Part shown: positions 33,877 to 44,688 of the stretch, one piece after another | Layout: each line of letters starts with the position of its first letter | How positions within the stretch are numbered: the first letter of the stretch is position 1 | Assembly (NCBI GenBank): GCA_036873135.1 | Contig: JAPTYO010000018.1 | Span: 3,224,001-3,288,000, forward strand | Direction of reading: 5' to 3' | DNA length: 64,000 nt | From: Clarkia xantiana subsp. parviflora | Taxonomy: Eukaryota; Streptophyta; Magnoliopsida; Myrtales; Onagraceae | The notes under the pieces: model-generated | What the model saw: the letters and a program-made list of their open reading frames with translations, nothing else | Database searches by the model: none | What the model was told of the DNA's origin: nothing | Program-made: the position numbers and the translations under genes

Positions 33877-34423
33877 TAGTTAAACTAATTACGCATCGGA
33901 AATAGTGCACATACCTATTTTCGTGATCCGATGCCCAGGACTTCAACGAGGAAGTTCACGATCTGCCGAACGGTGTCCTGCAGGAACTTTGATTGAAGAG
34001 CAATCCACAGGCAATGGTCTCCACAACAAAGCCTCTTCAATTCAGTTGCTGTATGGATTTCCGCTGAATTGCTTGTAACAATTCAACACCTACTTGTTGC
34101 TTTAGTGGTTTCGGCCGAACTCTCAGGTAATTAGGGAGAGGGGATTTCTTTGTGACTATTAAAAGGGAGAAAGTGATTAACCCCAAGAAATCTCCTAACA
34201 CCTCCTATTTATAAGAGGAGGTGAGCAAAACCCAGCTAGGGCTTAGTGAATTTCGGCCGGACCATATAGGAGAATTGGGCTGGCCCTTTTTGGGCCAATT
34301 ATGGATCATCGGGATTAGTGTGACCCAAAATCTCTTATGTATCATACCCCAATTCTGCTTAGCATGTTGAGCTTATATTAATGGGCTCCTATTACGACGC
34401 CCCTTTTACTCTAAATGCCAACA
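33871..34423 (-). repeat. Copia 3' LTR of the left arm
   Basis: Reading on the minus strand it starts TGTTGGCATTT right after a purine tract (GAGTGGGAGCTG) and ends near AATGTCA. It is 553 bases, matching the 554-base LTR at 41384-41937 in length and order of motifs but diverged in sequence. Confidence 0.8.
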
Positions 34424-35388
34424 GCTCCCACTCGCCGGACTGGGAGGGTGCCTATTAATATATTGTCGATCAACACATCAATATCCATGCAATGATCCAA
34501 TCCAGTTATGTATTGTTCATATGAGGTTTTCCGTGCGACTGAAAGACAAAACGGACTTCATGCTACTCATCGGTTAAGAGTGTTGTAGCGTCCGCGGAAC
34601 GTTGATTCCCAACATGTTACTTTTTTGTGCTGCGTTGTACCCCTGGTCAACTATTATTCTCCAATTTCCTAGTTTCCCCAAATGAATATTTCTCCAAAAC
34701 ATCCGCACAAGTATTCACAACCTTCAACTAATATCCGGCTGGTGGCCACCTAGTGAATACAAGAGTCGGAGAATGACATATATTCATGACCATCCCCATT
34801 GCTTATATCCTCAGTCGAACTCAACTGGTGCCCGAAACATGGTCACTTGGCCTTATTGTTCGGGTGCTGTGTTCGTACGCTTGGAAGCCAACATTGAGCC
34901 CAACCTTGGATATGAGTTTTGAGTGATAAAGGGTACTTCAAGTGCTACTTCATTTAGCACCTGGGATCAGTCACACACTCAAGGTGAAGAAGTTTGTGTC
35001 CTTCAAAATCTCGGAAGATTCCATCTAACACAACCTAGCCTGACCCCGTGGTCGAACGTGGCACGCGCAGTATGAAGTGCACGTCGATAGCATAACCTTA
35101 ATTTATTTTATATCATGAGTGGGATTCTCATGTGCTATCGTAGATTCTCTTCAATCCCAGAATGTGGTGGTAGATGAACGGAGTTTGTCACGGCGATCTG
35201 AAAAACTTTTATAATATCGTGTACCCCAAAACTAAATGATCATTTTGCATAACAAGGTTTCTCTTTCGAAATACCATGGCTCTTAGCCGGTCTTGATATG
35301 ACTGAGGTTTTCCTTCCATCAAGACGACCGTGCCTGTGTGACGAGGCAGGGTCCACATTCGACATATTTATTAGGAGGGTTTACCCTC
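34424..35388 (-). other. Copia left arm 3' non-coding region
   Basis: There is no coding frame. It corresponds, with divergence, to 40295-41383 in the right arm (shared pieces such as CACGGAAAACCTC and GGGAATCAACGTTCCGCGG, read in reverse here). Confidence 0.65.
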
Positions 35389-36104
35389 TGATGGGTTTGG
35401 CTATAGCCGTTAGGCCCTTTAACGGTGAGGAAACGGCGAATAGGCCCACTGGGCCCTAAATGGAGGTCAAGAAGACCAATGCGAAGGGTCCCGACGTAGG
35501 GAGTCCCGATGATGAAAGATCCCGACAGAGTCGGTCCCGACAGGTGAGCTGGAAGCTCCCGATGAGAAGCCTTTAAGTAGGCCCCGATGACGAATCCCTG
35601 AGAATGATTGGCCCTATCACGATGACGAGGGGCCCCGAGCGGTGACACAACGAGATAACTCTGGAGTCCCCGATGTTAGTCGGGACTTGCTATCAGAGGA
35701 TAAGGCCGAGATACGCGGGGCGTGGCCGAGATACGCGGAGCGTGTTGGAGATACACGAAGCGTGGCCGAGATACGCGGGGCGTGGCCGAGATAAGTGAGA
35801 TCATGGCCTAGATATGCGGGATCGTGCCCGAGATACGCGGAATACGGGCTAACCACCCCCAACGGTTCACCAGGTAACTGAGATGCCTCTCCGCCTATAA
35901 AAAGGCAGAGGTCACCTCAGATCAATTACGTTGTGATATACACTTTGAGATTACTGCTTGCCAGTCCATACGAGATACTCATTTAAGCATCGGAGAGGGA
36001 TTCTGGGTCACCACCCGGTCTATCCCCTCTTTGCAGGACCACGTGGAGCGAAGGAGCTAGGATCGCCGTCAAAGACCGTACCGGAGTTCCACCGTGATCC
36101 AACA
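35389..36104 (+). mobile_element. Solo LTR of the E1/E2/E4 family
   Basis: TGATGGG to CCAACA, 716 bases, flanked by CCCTC on both sides (35384-35388 and 36105-36109) with no internal region. It has the long form of the U3 repeats (four GAGATACGCGG-like units at about 35705-35790) and TATAAAAAGG near 35897. Unequal recombination between the two LTRs of a full element is the usual origin. It is more diverged than the E1 LTRs, so probably older. Confidence 0.95.
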
Positions 36105-36149
36105 CCCTCCAACGACTAGTTTATAGACCGTCCATCCGATGTTATATTG

Positions 36150-37690
36150 TCATTATGACGTTGTAAAAATCATGAACTCAAAGAGCGATTCTTTTATTAA
36201 AAAGTTACTTCAAATCCAAAAATATTATTGTCACACATTACAAGTCTTTTAGATTCTACGCAGGCCAAGCAGTTTTACGTGCTTTTCGAAAATATCCTTG
36301 CGTAAGGGTTTGGTTAATGGATCAGCAACCATATTTTTTTAAGACATGAATTCAACTGTGATCAGCTTGTCTTCTACCACACACTACGCATAGTTGTATT
36401 TAAGATAAATGTATTTTGTCCTACTATGGTACTTAGGATTCTATACTGCCCCTATCGTTGCTTGACTATCAGAATAAATGCGCAAATGCTTACTCCCGTC
36501 CTCGACGTCAAGCAATGCGATTAAAAGTCTCTTTAGCCAGGAAACCTCCTGTGTATTCTTTGAGAGAGCTAAGAATTCGGACTCCATAGTAGACAGAGCG
36601 ACACACGGTTGTTTCTTGCTCATCCAAGAGATGAAAACATTAGCAAGGAAAACACTCCTCCTGAGGTGGAATTACGATCATCTAGATAACCACCATGGTC
36701 GGCGTCACTATATCCTGTTAATTCAAGCTTACACTCCTCATAGCACAGTCTGTAGTTTGCTCTACCTTTTAGATATCTTATAATTCGCTTGACAAATTTT
36801 AAATGTTGATTACCAGGGTTTGATTGGAAATGCGCTACTAGTCCCACAATGTAACAGACATATGGGCGAGTGCATTGCATCGAGTACATCAGACTTCCTA
36901 CCATACTGAGGTACTCTGCACTTTTCATTTGTTCACGTTCTACCAGGTTCTTTGGGCCATCACGCTTCGACAACGCACACCCATATACAACTAGTGTTTC
37001 CATGAGTTTAGCAACATAGAGACTGTACCTTCTCAACATTTTGTTGATATAGGCTTCTTGAGAAAGACATATTTTACGAGCACCACGATCTCTAACAATA
37101 TTAATGCCCAATATGTAAGTGGCCTCGCCCATGTCCTTCATCTCAAATACAGATGCTAATCAGGACTTTGATTTCTTCATATAACTCACATCGTTCGCGG
37201 CAATAAGTATATCATCGATGTATAAATTAAGATGACATGCTTCGACCCCGATGTCTTAGTGTACAATGTCAACAACCAAAGCCAAAGATTATGGAAATGG
37301 CGTATGTGTTAAAGCAGGGATCCTCGTGAAGATTCAAGAATCTGTTGCCCACGATTTCCTCGTGGAACCTACGGTACCACTGCCGGGACGATTGTTTAAG
37401 ACCATAGATCAGCCTTTGGAGCTTGCAAACTTTTCATGCATTTCCAGGGGATAAGAAACCCTCTGGTTGCTCCATGTAGATCTCTTCCTCCAAGTTTCCA
37501 TGAAGGAATGAATTCTTAACATCCATCTGGTGCAACTCGAGATCGAGGCTAGCAACCATGGCCAAAATGGCCCGGACCGTGGTGTAACGCACAGTCGGTG
37601 AATAAGTCTCATCAAAGTCCACTCAGTTGAGTTGGGTATATCCTTTCGCGACAAGTCAAGCTTTGTACCGCTCAACGTTTCCATCATCAG
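36150..37690 (-). pseudogene. Copia RT and RNase H (left arm), decayed
   Basis: RT pieces (F-D-E-T-Y-S-P-T-V-R-Y-T near 37610, an I-D-D motif near 37215, M-K-D-M-G-E-A-T-Y-I-L-G-I at 37141) are followed by D-A-D-H-G-G and the RNase H block S-K-K-Q-P-C-V-A-L-S-T-M-E-S-E-F (36623 downwards). Several frameshifts break it. The order matches Ty1/Copia pol, where integrase precedes RT. Confidence 0.85.
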
Positions 37691-38545
37691 TGAGTTTCAA
37701 TTTCAGAACCCACTTTGCCCCGATTGCTCTGCGTTAGCAGGCAAATCAACTAATGTCCAAACCTAATTGGCTTCCATTGAGGCGATTTCTTCCTCCATTG
37801 ATTTTCTCCATTCCTTCGCTTGAGGACCTTCCAGAGCTTGTTGAACAGTTACCGGTTCATCAACCAAAGTCATGGTGAATAACTAACACTTCTCGATGGG
37901 ATATTTCTCCGGTGAAGTGCTCTGTCTTTGAATACGTCTAGGCTTGTTATTACCACCTTGAACTATGCTCTCAATAGGAACAATGCTCCCACTAGGAACA
38001 GTGCTCCCACTAGGAACAATGCTCCCACTAGGAGCAATGTTCCCACTAGGAACAATGGCGTTACTGGAACCTTCTCCTGCAACCTTTCTTGGACGACCTC
38101 TTGGTCTCGGGATTCTACCTCCGATATGAATTCCATGGTTATTCGGACCAGGAATCAAGTTGGTTGTTCCACTCCCACTGTTGCCAACAGGTAGTTTAGG
38201 AATTATAGGATTCTCATCTAACGGTTCAGCACTGGAATATCAGGTACTACTTGATTCGCACCAGGAGCAACTATGATCTATGTGGTTGTATTGACTCCTC
38301 CCACTGGATTTACTATGAAAATATTCGCATTCTCATTTACCATTTCATTCAGAGTTGTTGCTCCCTTAGTTCTCCCACTCGAAGTAAGTAGGACCTGATT
38401 ATCCTCGTCATGCTCAAGTTATTTTAAGACTTCATTCTTTTAAGCTTAGGAAATTCATCCTCAATAAATGTAACATCCTTGGACTCATGTTCACCATGCC
38501 ACCATTATACTGAGCCGCCATAAACGCGTATCCCTTAGAGTTCTC
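37691..38545 (-). pseudogene. Copia integrase-RT linker with hexapeptide repeats
   Basis: A low-complexity linker between integrase and RT. At 37972-38058 an 18-base unit (ACTAGGAACAATGCTCCC) repeats about five times and encodes I-V-P-S-G-S/N on the minus strand. An R-P-R-G-R-P-R-K stretch follows near 38090-38110. Otherwise decayed. Confidence 0.6.
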
Positions 38546-38825
38546 CTAGTATCTTATAAAGACACTTTTCAATCCTTTAGGTCCCAACTTACCGAATCGA
38601 CTGTCGTTTTGATGCGTGTATGCTGCGCAACCCCAAGGTCGTAGCCTGTTAATATCCACCTCTTTACCAGTCCACAGCTCATATGGTGTCGTGTCCACCA
38701 ATTTTGTTTGAACGCGGTTTACTACATGAGTAGCTGTCAACAGCGCATCACCCCAAAAAGAGATCGGGAGTTGAGCTTGCGACATCATGGTTCTTACCAT
38801 GTCCAGGAGTGTACGATTACGTCGC
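38546..38825 (-). pseudogene. Copia integrase C-terminal part (left arm)
   Basis: The frame from 38800 down reads M-V-R-T-M-M and then W-G-D-A-L-L-T-A-T-H-V-V-N-R, typical of the region after the Copia D-D-E core. Upstream of the Met it continues as R-R-N-R-T-L-L-D until the sequence switches to the inverted fragment at about 38825. Confidence 0.85.
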
Positions 38826-38834
38826 TATGGTATT

Positions 38835-40294
38835 TAGTTAATTTTCCTAATGACCGCAGAGCAATAGGTGCCAAGTGTGTTCTGAAACTGAAACTCACTG
38901 CTGATTGAGCTGTCGAGCAATACAAAGCTTGACTCCTTGTGAACGGATATACCCAACTTCACGAAGTGGAATTTGATGAGACATGCTCACCTACTGTGCG
39001 TTATACCATAGTACGATCCATATTGGCTTTGGTTGCGAGCCTCGTTCTGGAGCTACGCCAAATGGATGTTAAGACTGCATTCCTTCATGGTAACCTGGAG
39101 GAAGATATCTATATGGAGCAGCCATAGGGTTTTATTACTCCTGGAAACGAACATAAAGTTTGTAAACTCGAAAGATCCATCTACGGTTTTAAACAATCGT
39201 CACGGCAATGGTACCGCAGATTCCATGAGGAAATCATTGGAAATGGATTCGTGAATCTTCAAGAGGATCCATGCGTGTACACGAAGACTTCCAAGTCTAA
39301 GTATGTCATCTTGACATTATATGTAGATGACATATTGATTTCCGCGAATGATGTGAGTTACATAAATGAATCAAAGTTCTGGCTGGCATCTGTATTAGAG
39401 ATGAAAGACATGGGTGAAGCAACGTACATCCTAGGCATTAAAATTTCTAGGGATCGTGCTGCTCCCAGATTGTTTCTATCTTAAGAATCCTATATCAACA
39501 AGTTGTTGAAAAGGTTTAGACTACAGGATGCCAAACCCGTGGATACGTCGGTTGTATTCGGGTGCACGATGTCGAAGCGTGATGGCCCAAAGAACCTGGC
39601 TGAGCGTGAACATATTAAAAGTGCAGAATGCTTAAGTATGGTTGGCAGCTTAATGTATGCCATGCAATGCACTCGTCCAGACATCTGTTATGATGTGGGT
39701 CTAGTAGCACGATTCCAATCAGATCCTAGCATCCAACATCTAAAGGCTGTGAAACGAATAATTCGATACCTGAAAGGTACTGCCGATTACGCATTGTGCT
39801 ATAAGGGTGGTAAATTAGAATTGACTGGTTTCAGTGACGCCGACCATAGTGGTGATTCAGATGATCGTAAGTCCACCTCAGGAGAAGTATTTCTCCTTGC
39901 TAATGCCATCATTTCATGGATGAGCAAGAAGCAATCATGTGTCGCACTGTCAACAATGGAATCTGAATTTGTGGCCCTCTCTAAGAATAAACAAGAAGCT
40001 GTCTGACTTAATAGGCTCTTAACTGCGTTGCTTGGCGTTCAGGACGGGAGTAAACCTGTGAAGATACACTCTGACAGTCAAGCAACTATAACGGCAGTTA
40101 AGAACCCTAAGTACCATAGCAGGACGAAACACATTGAGTTAAAATATAATTATGCTAAGAATATGGTTGAGGACAAAGTAATCACGTTAGAATACTTGTC
40201 TACTGAAAGTATGATGGCCGATCCATTAACTAAACCTCTACGCAAGGATGTTTTCGAAAAGCATGTTAGAATGCTGGGACAGTGTAGGGTTTAA
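38835..40294 (+). pseudogene. Copia RT and RNase H (right arm), nearly complete frame
   Basis: One reading frame carries Q-M-D-V-K-T-A-F-L-H-G-N-L, Y-V-D-D-I-L (near 39325), M-K-D-M-G-E-A-T-Y, D-A-D-H-S-G and S-T-M-E-S-E-F, ending with R-M-L-G-Q-C-R-V and TAA at 40294. In-frame stops near 38906, 38930, 39127, 39482 and 40006 make it a pseudogene, but there are few frameshifts. Y-V-D-D is preserved. Confidence 0.85.
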
Positions 40295-41383
40295 GTAGCC
40301 TGTATTGTGATTACAACTTTTGAAACTTTACTAAAAGAATTGCAGTTAGATTTTATGATTTTTACGACGTCATAATGTTTAAAATTTCAACGGATTTTCA
40401 CGGTCTATAAATTAGCCGTAGGAAGGAATACCTCCAGAATAAAATAATGTCGAATGTGGGCCAAGCCTCGTCACACAGTCTCGGCCGTCTTGACGGAGAG
40501 AAGGATCCCCATTAGATCAAGACTGGCTAAGAACCATGGTGGCAAACTTGGTTAAGCAGATTGGTTTACGGAGTAACACGATATGATCTAAGTTCTGCAT
40601 ATCGTCGTTACGAACTTCTTTCGTAATAAAACCACAATCAGGGCAGATGACGAATCTGCGAGAGCATATGACATTTTCCACTTCCTGGCTAAACTCAGGT
40701 TATGCTATCGACGCGTGCTTCATACTACGTGTATCATGTTCGACCACGGGGTTAGGCTCGATTGTGCTAGATAGAATCCACGAGATTCAGATGGGCACAA
40801 ACTTCTACACCTTGAGCATGTGATTGATCCCGGATGCTATATGAAAAAGAATCCAAAGTATCCCCACGAACTCATAACTCATACCTAAGGTCAGGTTCAA
40901 TGTTCGCTTCCCGGCGTACGAACGCGGTGCTGAACGAAAAGACCTAGTGACCACGTCTTTGGAAACCGGTTGGGTTTGACTAAGGGTATGAGTGAAGGGG
41001 ATGGTCAAGTACACCTGTAATTCTCCGACTCTTGTATTCACTAGGTGGCCACCAACCTGACATTAGTTGAAAGGTTGTGAATATTTGTACGGATGCCCTG
41101 AGGGAGTATTCCTATGTGAAAAATGGGCAATTGAAGAATGACAGTTGACCTGGGATATAGCGCGGCACTTTTATTTCACATGTTGATTAGACATGGGGAA
41201 TCAACGTTCCGCGGGCGCTACAACACTCCTAACATATGAGTAGCACGATTCCCGTTGTGTTCGCCGGTCGCACGGAAAACCTCGTATGAACTATTCGGAG
41301 CAGGGATCGGATCGAAGACCAAATGCTGATGTGTTGGACGACAACATATTAATAGGCACACTCTCATTCCGGTGAGTGGGAGC
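40295..41383 (+). other. Copia right arm 3' non-coding region
   Basis: No coding frame is supported. It corresponds in reverse to the left arm's 34424-36150, minus the solo LTR. It ends in the purine tract GGTGAGTGGGAGC immediately before the LTR. Confidence 0.65.
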
Positions 41384-41937
41384 TGTTAGTATTTGAACTA
41401 TAGGCCGTCGTAATTGGGAAACCATTAATAAAGTCCATGTAATAAGAAATTAGGTTATGTCGTATTAGGGATTTTGGGCTAGGCCTAAAATCGCAATTGA
41501 CATGGGAGGCCCAAAATTAGGCCTCCCTATAGCATGGCTGGCCGAAACATAAAGGAGGGGTAAAGTGGACTTTTGTCCACTTTACTCCTCTTATAAATAG
41601 GGAGTCTAGGAGGGTTTTCATAGCACTAATGTTATTCCTCTCTTCCTAAATGGTGAGATTAAAAGAAAACCCTCCTCCCTAAATATAAGCTAGTTCGGCC
41701 GAAACTACCAGGAGACAAGGATGTGTCATATTGTGTCGAGCAATTTACTCCAAGAGATCCATCCCGTGAAGAATCGACTAAGGATTTGTTGTGAGGCATA
41801 ATCCGCGTAAGGCTTATCTAACAAAATCCTCTACGGGAACCGTCCGGCGGATCGAGAACTCCCCTCAACGGTCCTGGTCTACAGGAAGCATTGCATGTAT
41901 GTGCACCTTATTCCGCTGCGTATTAGTTACAATGCAC
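41384..41937 (+). repeat. Copia 3' LTR of the right arm
   Basis: TGTTAGTATTT to CAATGCA, 554 bases. TATAAATAG lies near 41592, consistent with the LTR promoter. The right end is placed by comparison with the left-arm LTR. Confidence 0.75.
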
Positions 41938-42399
41938 GTATCTAGGGTTTTGTTTCCGTAGTATTAATCCCCTAAATTCTATACTTCGGGATCTGGGAAT
42001 AAAAGGCCAACCTTCAGCTCTACTACGGGTGCATTGTAGTCTTGGTTTGCCATGTACTATGGGAATCGTCTCCGACTACTTACACATGAATCATCTAATG
42101 CCATAGGAGTAGCCAAATTATTGTTGTTATGAAGCAACTGTGAGTCTTGTTCATCCTAGGGGTTTTCCATCATGACTCATCATCACTACCTTCTTCTTGT
42201 GCTCGATTATCATGTACAATTTATAAAATTTAACGTTTGTGTGTCAGTTACATATACCAACATGTATAAACAAAAGGAAACATTGAATATTAGAAATTTA
42301 CCTAAGACATCATCTTCAAATGGAACTCTTCTCTTCTTTCTTTATGGTCGATTTGCTCTCATATCTTCAACTGCCATTCTCTTCCCAGCGGCCATGTCT
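41938..42399. other. Flank between Copia and the MULE remnant
   Basis: No supported gene. The minus strand at 42330-42399 may continue the MULE frame in decayed form. Confidence 0.4.
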
Positions 42400-43192
42400 C
42401 TCCTTCACTGATCCTCCATCTCGATCTCCTTCTCCATAACTTTTGTCTCATTTGCAAGATAATCCAACATGTAGGTATCATCTTATGAAGCCAAACTATC
42501 ATGGATGTCATCACCTGAACTCAGACTGTCATCTGTAGTGTGGATGTCATCAACATCTCTAGGCTACCGATTACCGTCAGAGACACTACAGTCGGGAGTT
42601 GATGAAATCTGCATTTCTTCTTCTGAGCCATATTCATCATTGTTGGATTGACCATCTGAACAATACTTGTCATCGCTAAGACGGGAAGGCCTAGCCAATC
42701 CCTCCTTCAGTTCTTCCATACAATTCATCAGTTCTCCTGTCGTCATAAAGTCTTATGTTCTAGAGTTGAAGTGGAATTCTTCGACAACGAGTGTCTGACT
42801 AGGGCCAGCCTCTTTAGTAGATGATCCACCCCTACCACGATCAGTCACATTGCTCTTTAGCATGTAAAGAATAATCATCGCACGTGGTGGGTGTTGCTCT
42901 AAAACTTCTTCCCAAATGGACCTACACATTATCAACTTGAGTGTAATAATGCTCCCGGGTCATACTTCCTATATTGAATGAGGTCCCATTCCGGATACCC
43001 ATATTTCTCTGATAATTTCTTAATTATTAGGTCGAAGTCAAACTTCTTCCATGTCACTTCAATGAAATTCAATTTTCCTATATAATTCAAGATTATGCCA
43101 TCATTTGCAAAAGTGAAGCAACCATGATGGTTAACTTCCACCATGATCAAGTCTTCATTCATTTTGGGAAGCCTGGAACAACAAACATACAT
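42400..43192 (-). pseudogene. MULE-type transposase N-terminal fragment (PB1-like)
   Basis: Reading leftwards from 43192 there is a PB1-like domain of about 70 residues (E-V-N-H-H-G-C-F-T, then Y-I-G-K-L-N-F-I-E-V and E-K-Y-G-Y). This is the N-terminal domain of many plant Mutator-like transposases. It is followed by a Ser/Gly-rich linker and a strongly acidic segment (D-D-K-Y-C-S-D, E-Y-G-S-E-E-E). Frame changes occur near 42935 and 42760, with a stop near 42507. Frame changes could instead be introns. No D-D-E transposase core or SWIM zinc finger is present in the window. Confidence 0.5.
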
Positions 43193-44400
43193 TCAATTTT
43201 AGGCATATATAAACAAACGTTCAAGTTTCAAAAGATATATCATTAATCATTAAATAAGTCAAGTCTTTTTAAGTAGACTTACAAAAAAAAATCTGTTCAA
43301 ATTGTAAAAAACGTCCAACTTTTGAAACACTAACATTCAGCCATGATAAGAAAAGTACCAAATTTATCAAGTTTCAATTTTTCTTAATATAATACAGCCG
43401 AAACCAAACAAAATCAAGGTCTAACACCAACATAAGCACTTTTCATCTCTAAAGCATGGCAAATTTGAGCAAAAAAAAAAAAAAAAAAAATTCAAACTTT
43501 GTTCAAGTATCAGTTTTAAGCATTTATTTCACCATGTTTGAATAATTTTAGTTTTGAAGTGTGTAATTTCAAAAAAAGAAATAGTGAGACATTCAACTGG
43601 AAAAAAAATAACATTCAGCCGAAAAAACAAATCACAAAAAATGTTCAAGTTCTAGTTATTACGTGTATAATACACCCGAAATCAACCAAAATGAAGGTCT
43701 AACACGAACCTAAGAAGATTTCAAGTGGGAACCTTGCAAAATTTTCAACTTACGTCAAATATTAACCCACTCCCACATATTTAGCAAACCCACTCAAGAA
43801 TCAGCCATATTTAACCCAAGTTTGGTGCTATTACCTTGGTAATGTCGAACAAGACAAATCGAACCGTCGATTTCGAGCTCGCTTAGAAGATTCCGTCCCG
43901 TCACATTCCGTAATAGTCACCAGAGATGAAGCAGAACCACCGCGTCAGAAATCCGAGCCTCCTAATCACCGGAAATCACTCGGCCTCTCTTTGCTGCAAA
44001 CCTTAGTTTTTTGTTCTTCTAATTTGGGTGAAAAATAAAAGGGTTTGTTTGAGGAAGAGTGTGAGGATGAAGTGAAGTGGGTTGAAGTGACCGACATGAA
44101 GGAATAAGAAGAACAAGAGACGCGCGATTTAGTTTTAGACATAGGGGCATTTTTGTCTTTTCACATTTTGCTGTTAATTTAAAAAAAAACGCACGTGATT
44201 AGCGCGGTGCAAGTTGGGGCTATTTTAGTAATTTTATTAATTATTCACTCACGTGACCAACACATGGCCATATTCTATGCAACTAGCCCAAAATTTGATA
44301 GAGACACCAAATAACAACACGTGTAAAACTTGAGATAGTCAATTTTGTTATCAGATATAAACGGAAACATTGGGTAAAATTGGGACAGTTTTTAGATTCT
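43193..44400. other. Non-coding region with homopolymer A tracts
   Basis: It lies 5' of the MULE fragment and 5' of the phytocyanin gene. A run of about 20 A sits near 43472. The part at about 43830-44050 could be the 5' untranslated region of the MULE gene. Terminal inverted repeats were sought by eye and not found. Confidence 0.4.
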
Positions 44401-44688
44401 TATCATCTATATATATATATAGTATAATGTATGTGTACCACACTAACTAACGTAACTAATTAACAATGATTCCGGTTACTCTGTGTAGAAATAATAAATT
44501 AAATTAGAAGATGATGATAGATATAATTAAAAGAGAAGTAGATGGTGGGTGGTTAGAAAGCATGGTTTACTATAAAGTCCCATCATCTATCTCTTCATCA
44601 GTTGACTTCTCTCTTTCTCTCTCTCACACAGACATATAGAAAGATAGAGAGAGAGACAGAGAAGTAGTAGGAAGGAAGGAAGGGAGAG
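44401..44688 (+). promoter_or_regulatory. Phytocyanin promoter and pyrimidine/purine-rich 5' UTR
   Basis: A TATATATATATAG stretch (about 44410-44422) is a possible TATA region but lies about 270 bases before the ATG. Between 44600 and 44680 a CTCTCT block is followed by GAGAGA blocks, typical of plant 5' leaders. The start site is not determinable. Confidence 0.35.

Larger units (their letters stand above)
33871..38825 (-). mobile_element. Copia element, left (minus) arm, 5'-truncated
   Basis: The arm has a 3' LTR at 33871-34423, about 1.1 kb of 3' non-coding sequence, then RNase H, RT and the end of integrase reading leftwards. It stops at about 38825 inside integrase, where it meets a second Copia fragment in opposite orientation. 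A solo gypsy LTR has inserted at 35389-36104. Gag, protease, most of integrase and the 5' LTR are missing. Confidence 0.85.
38826..41937 (+). mobile_element. Copia element, right (plus) arm, 5'-truncated
   Basis: It begins abruptly in RT (D-R-R-A-I-G-A-K), reads through RT and RNase H, then about 1.1 kb of non-coding sequence, a purine tract (GAGTGGGAGC) and a 3' LTR (41384-41937). It is the same family as the left arm but diverged from it. No target duplication links the outer edges (GCCCG before 33871, CGTAT after 41937). Confidence 0.85.

Noticed and set aside
35319..35862. Minus-strand frames across the solo LTR, repeated in every LTR copy (about 10014-10205, 20371-20562, 53503-53741)
   Set aside because: They follow LTR sequence with varying reading lengths and occur only because U3 is GC-rich and repetitive.
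33871..41937. Single complete Copia element with two LTRs
   Set aside because: The LTRs and pol fragments are in opposite orientations and the flanks do not match, so it is two inverted fragments.
43193..44400. Terminal inverted repeat for the MULE fragment
   Set aside because: I could not find a matching inverted partner on the other side of 42400 by eye.
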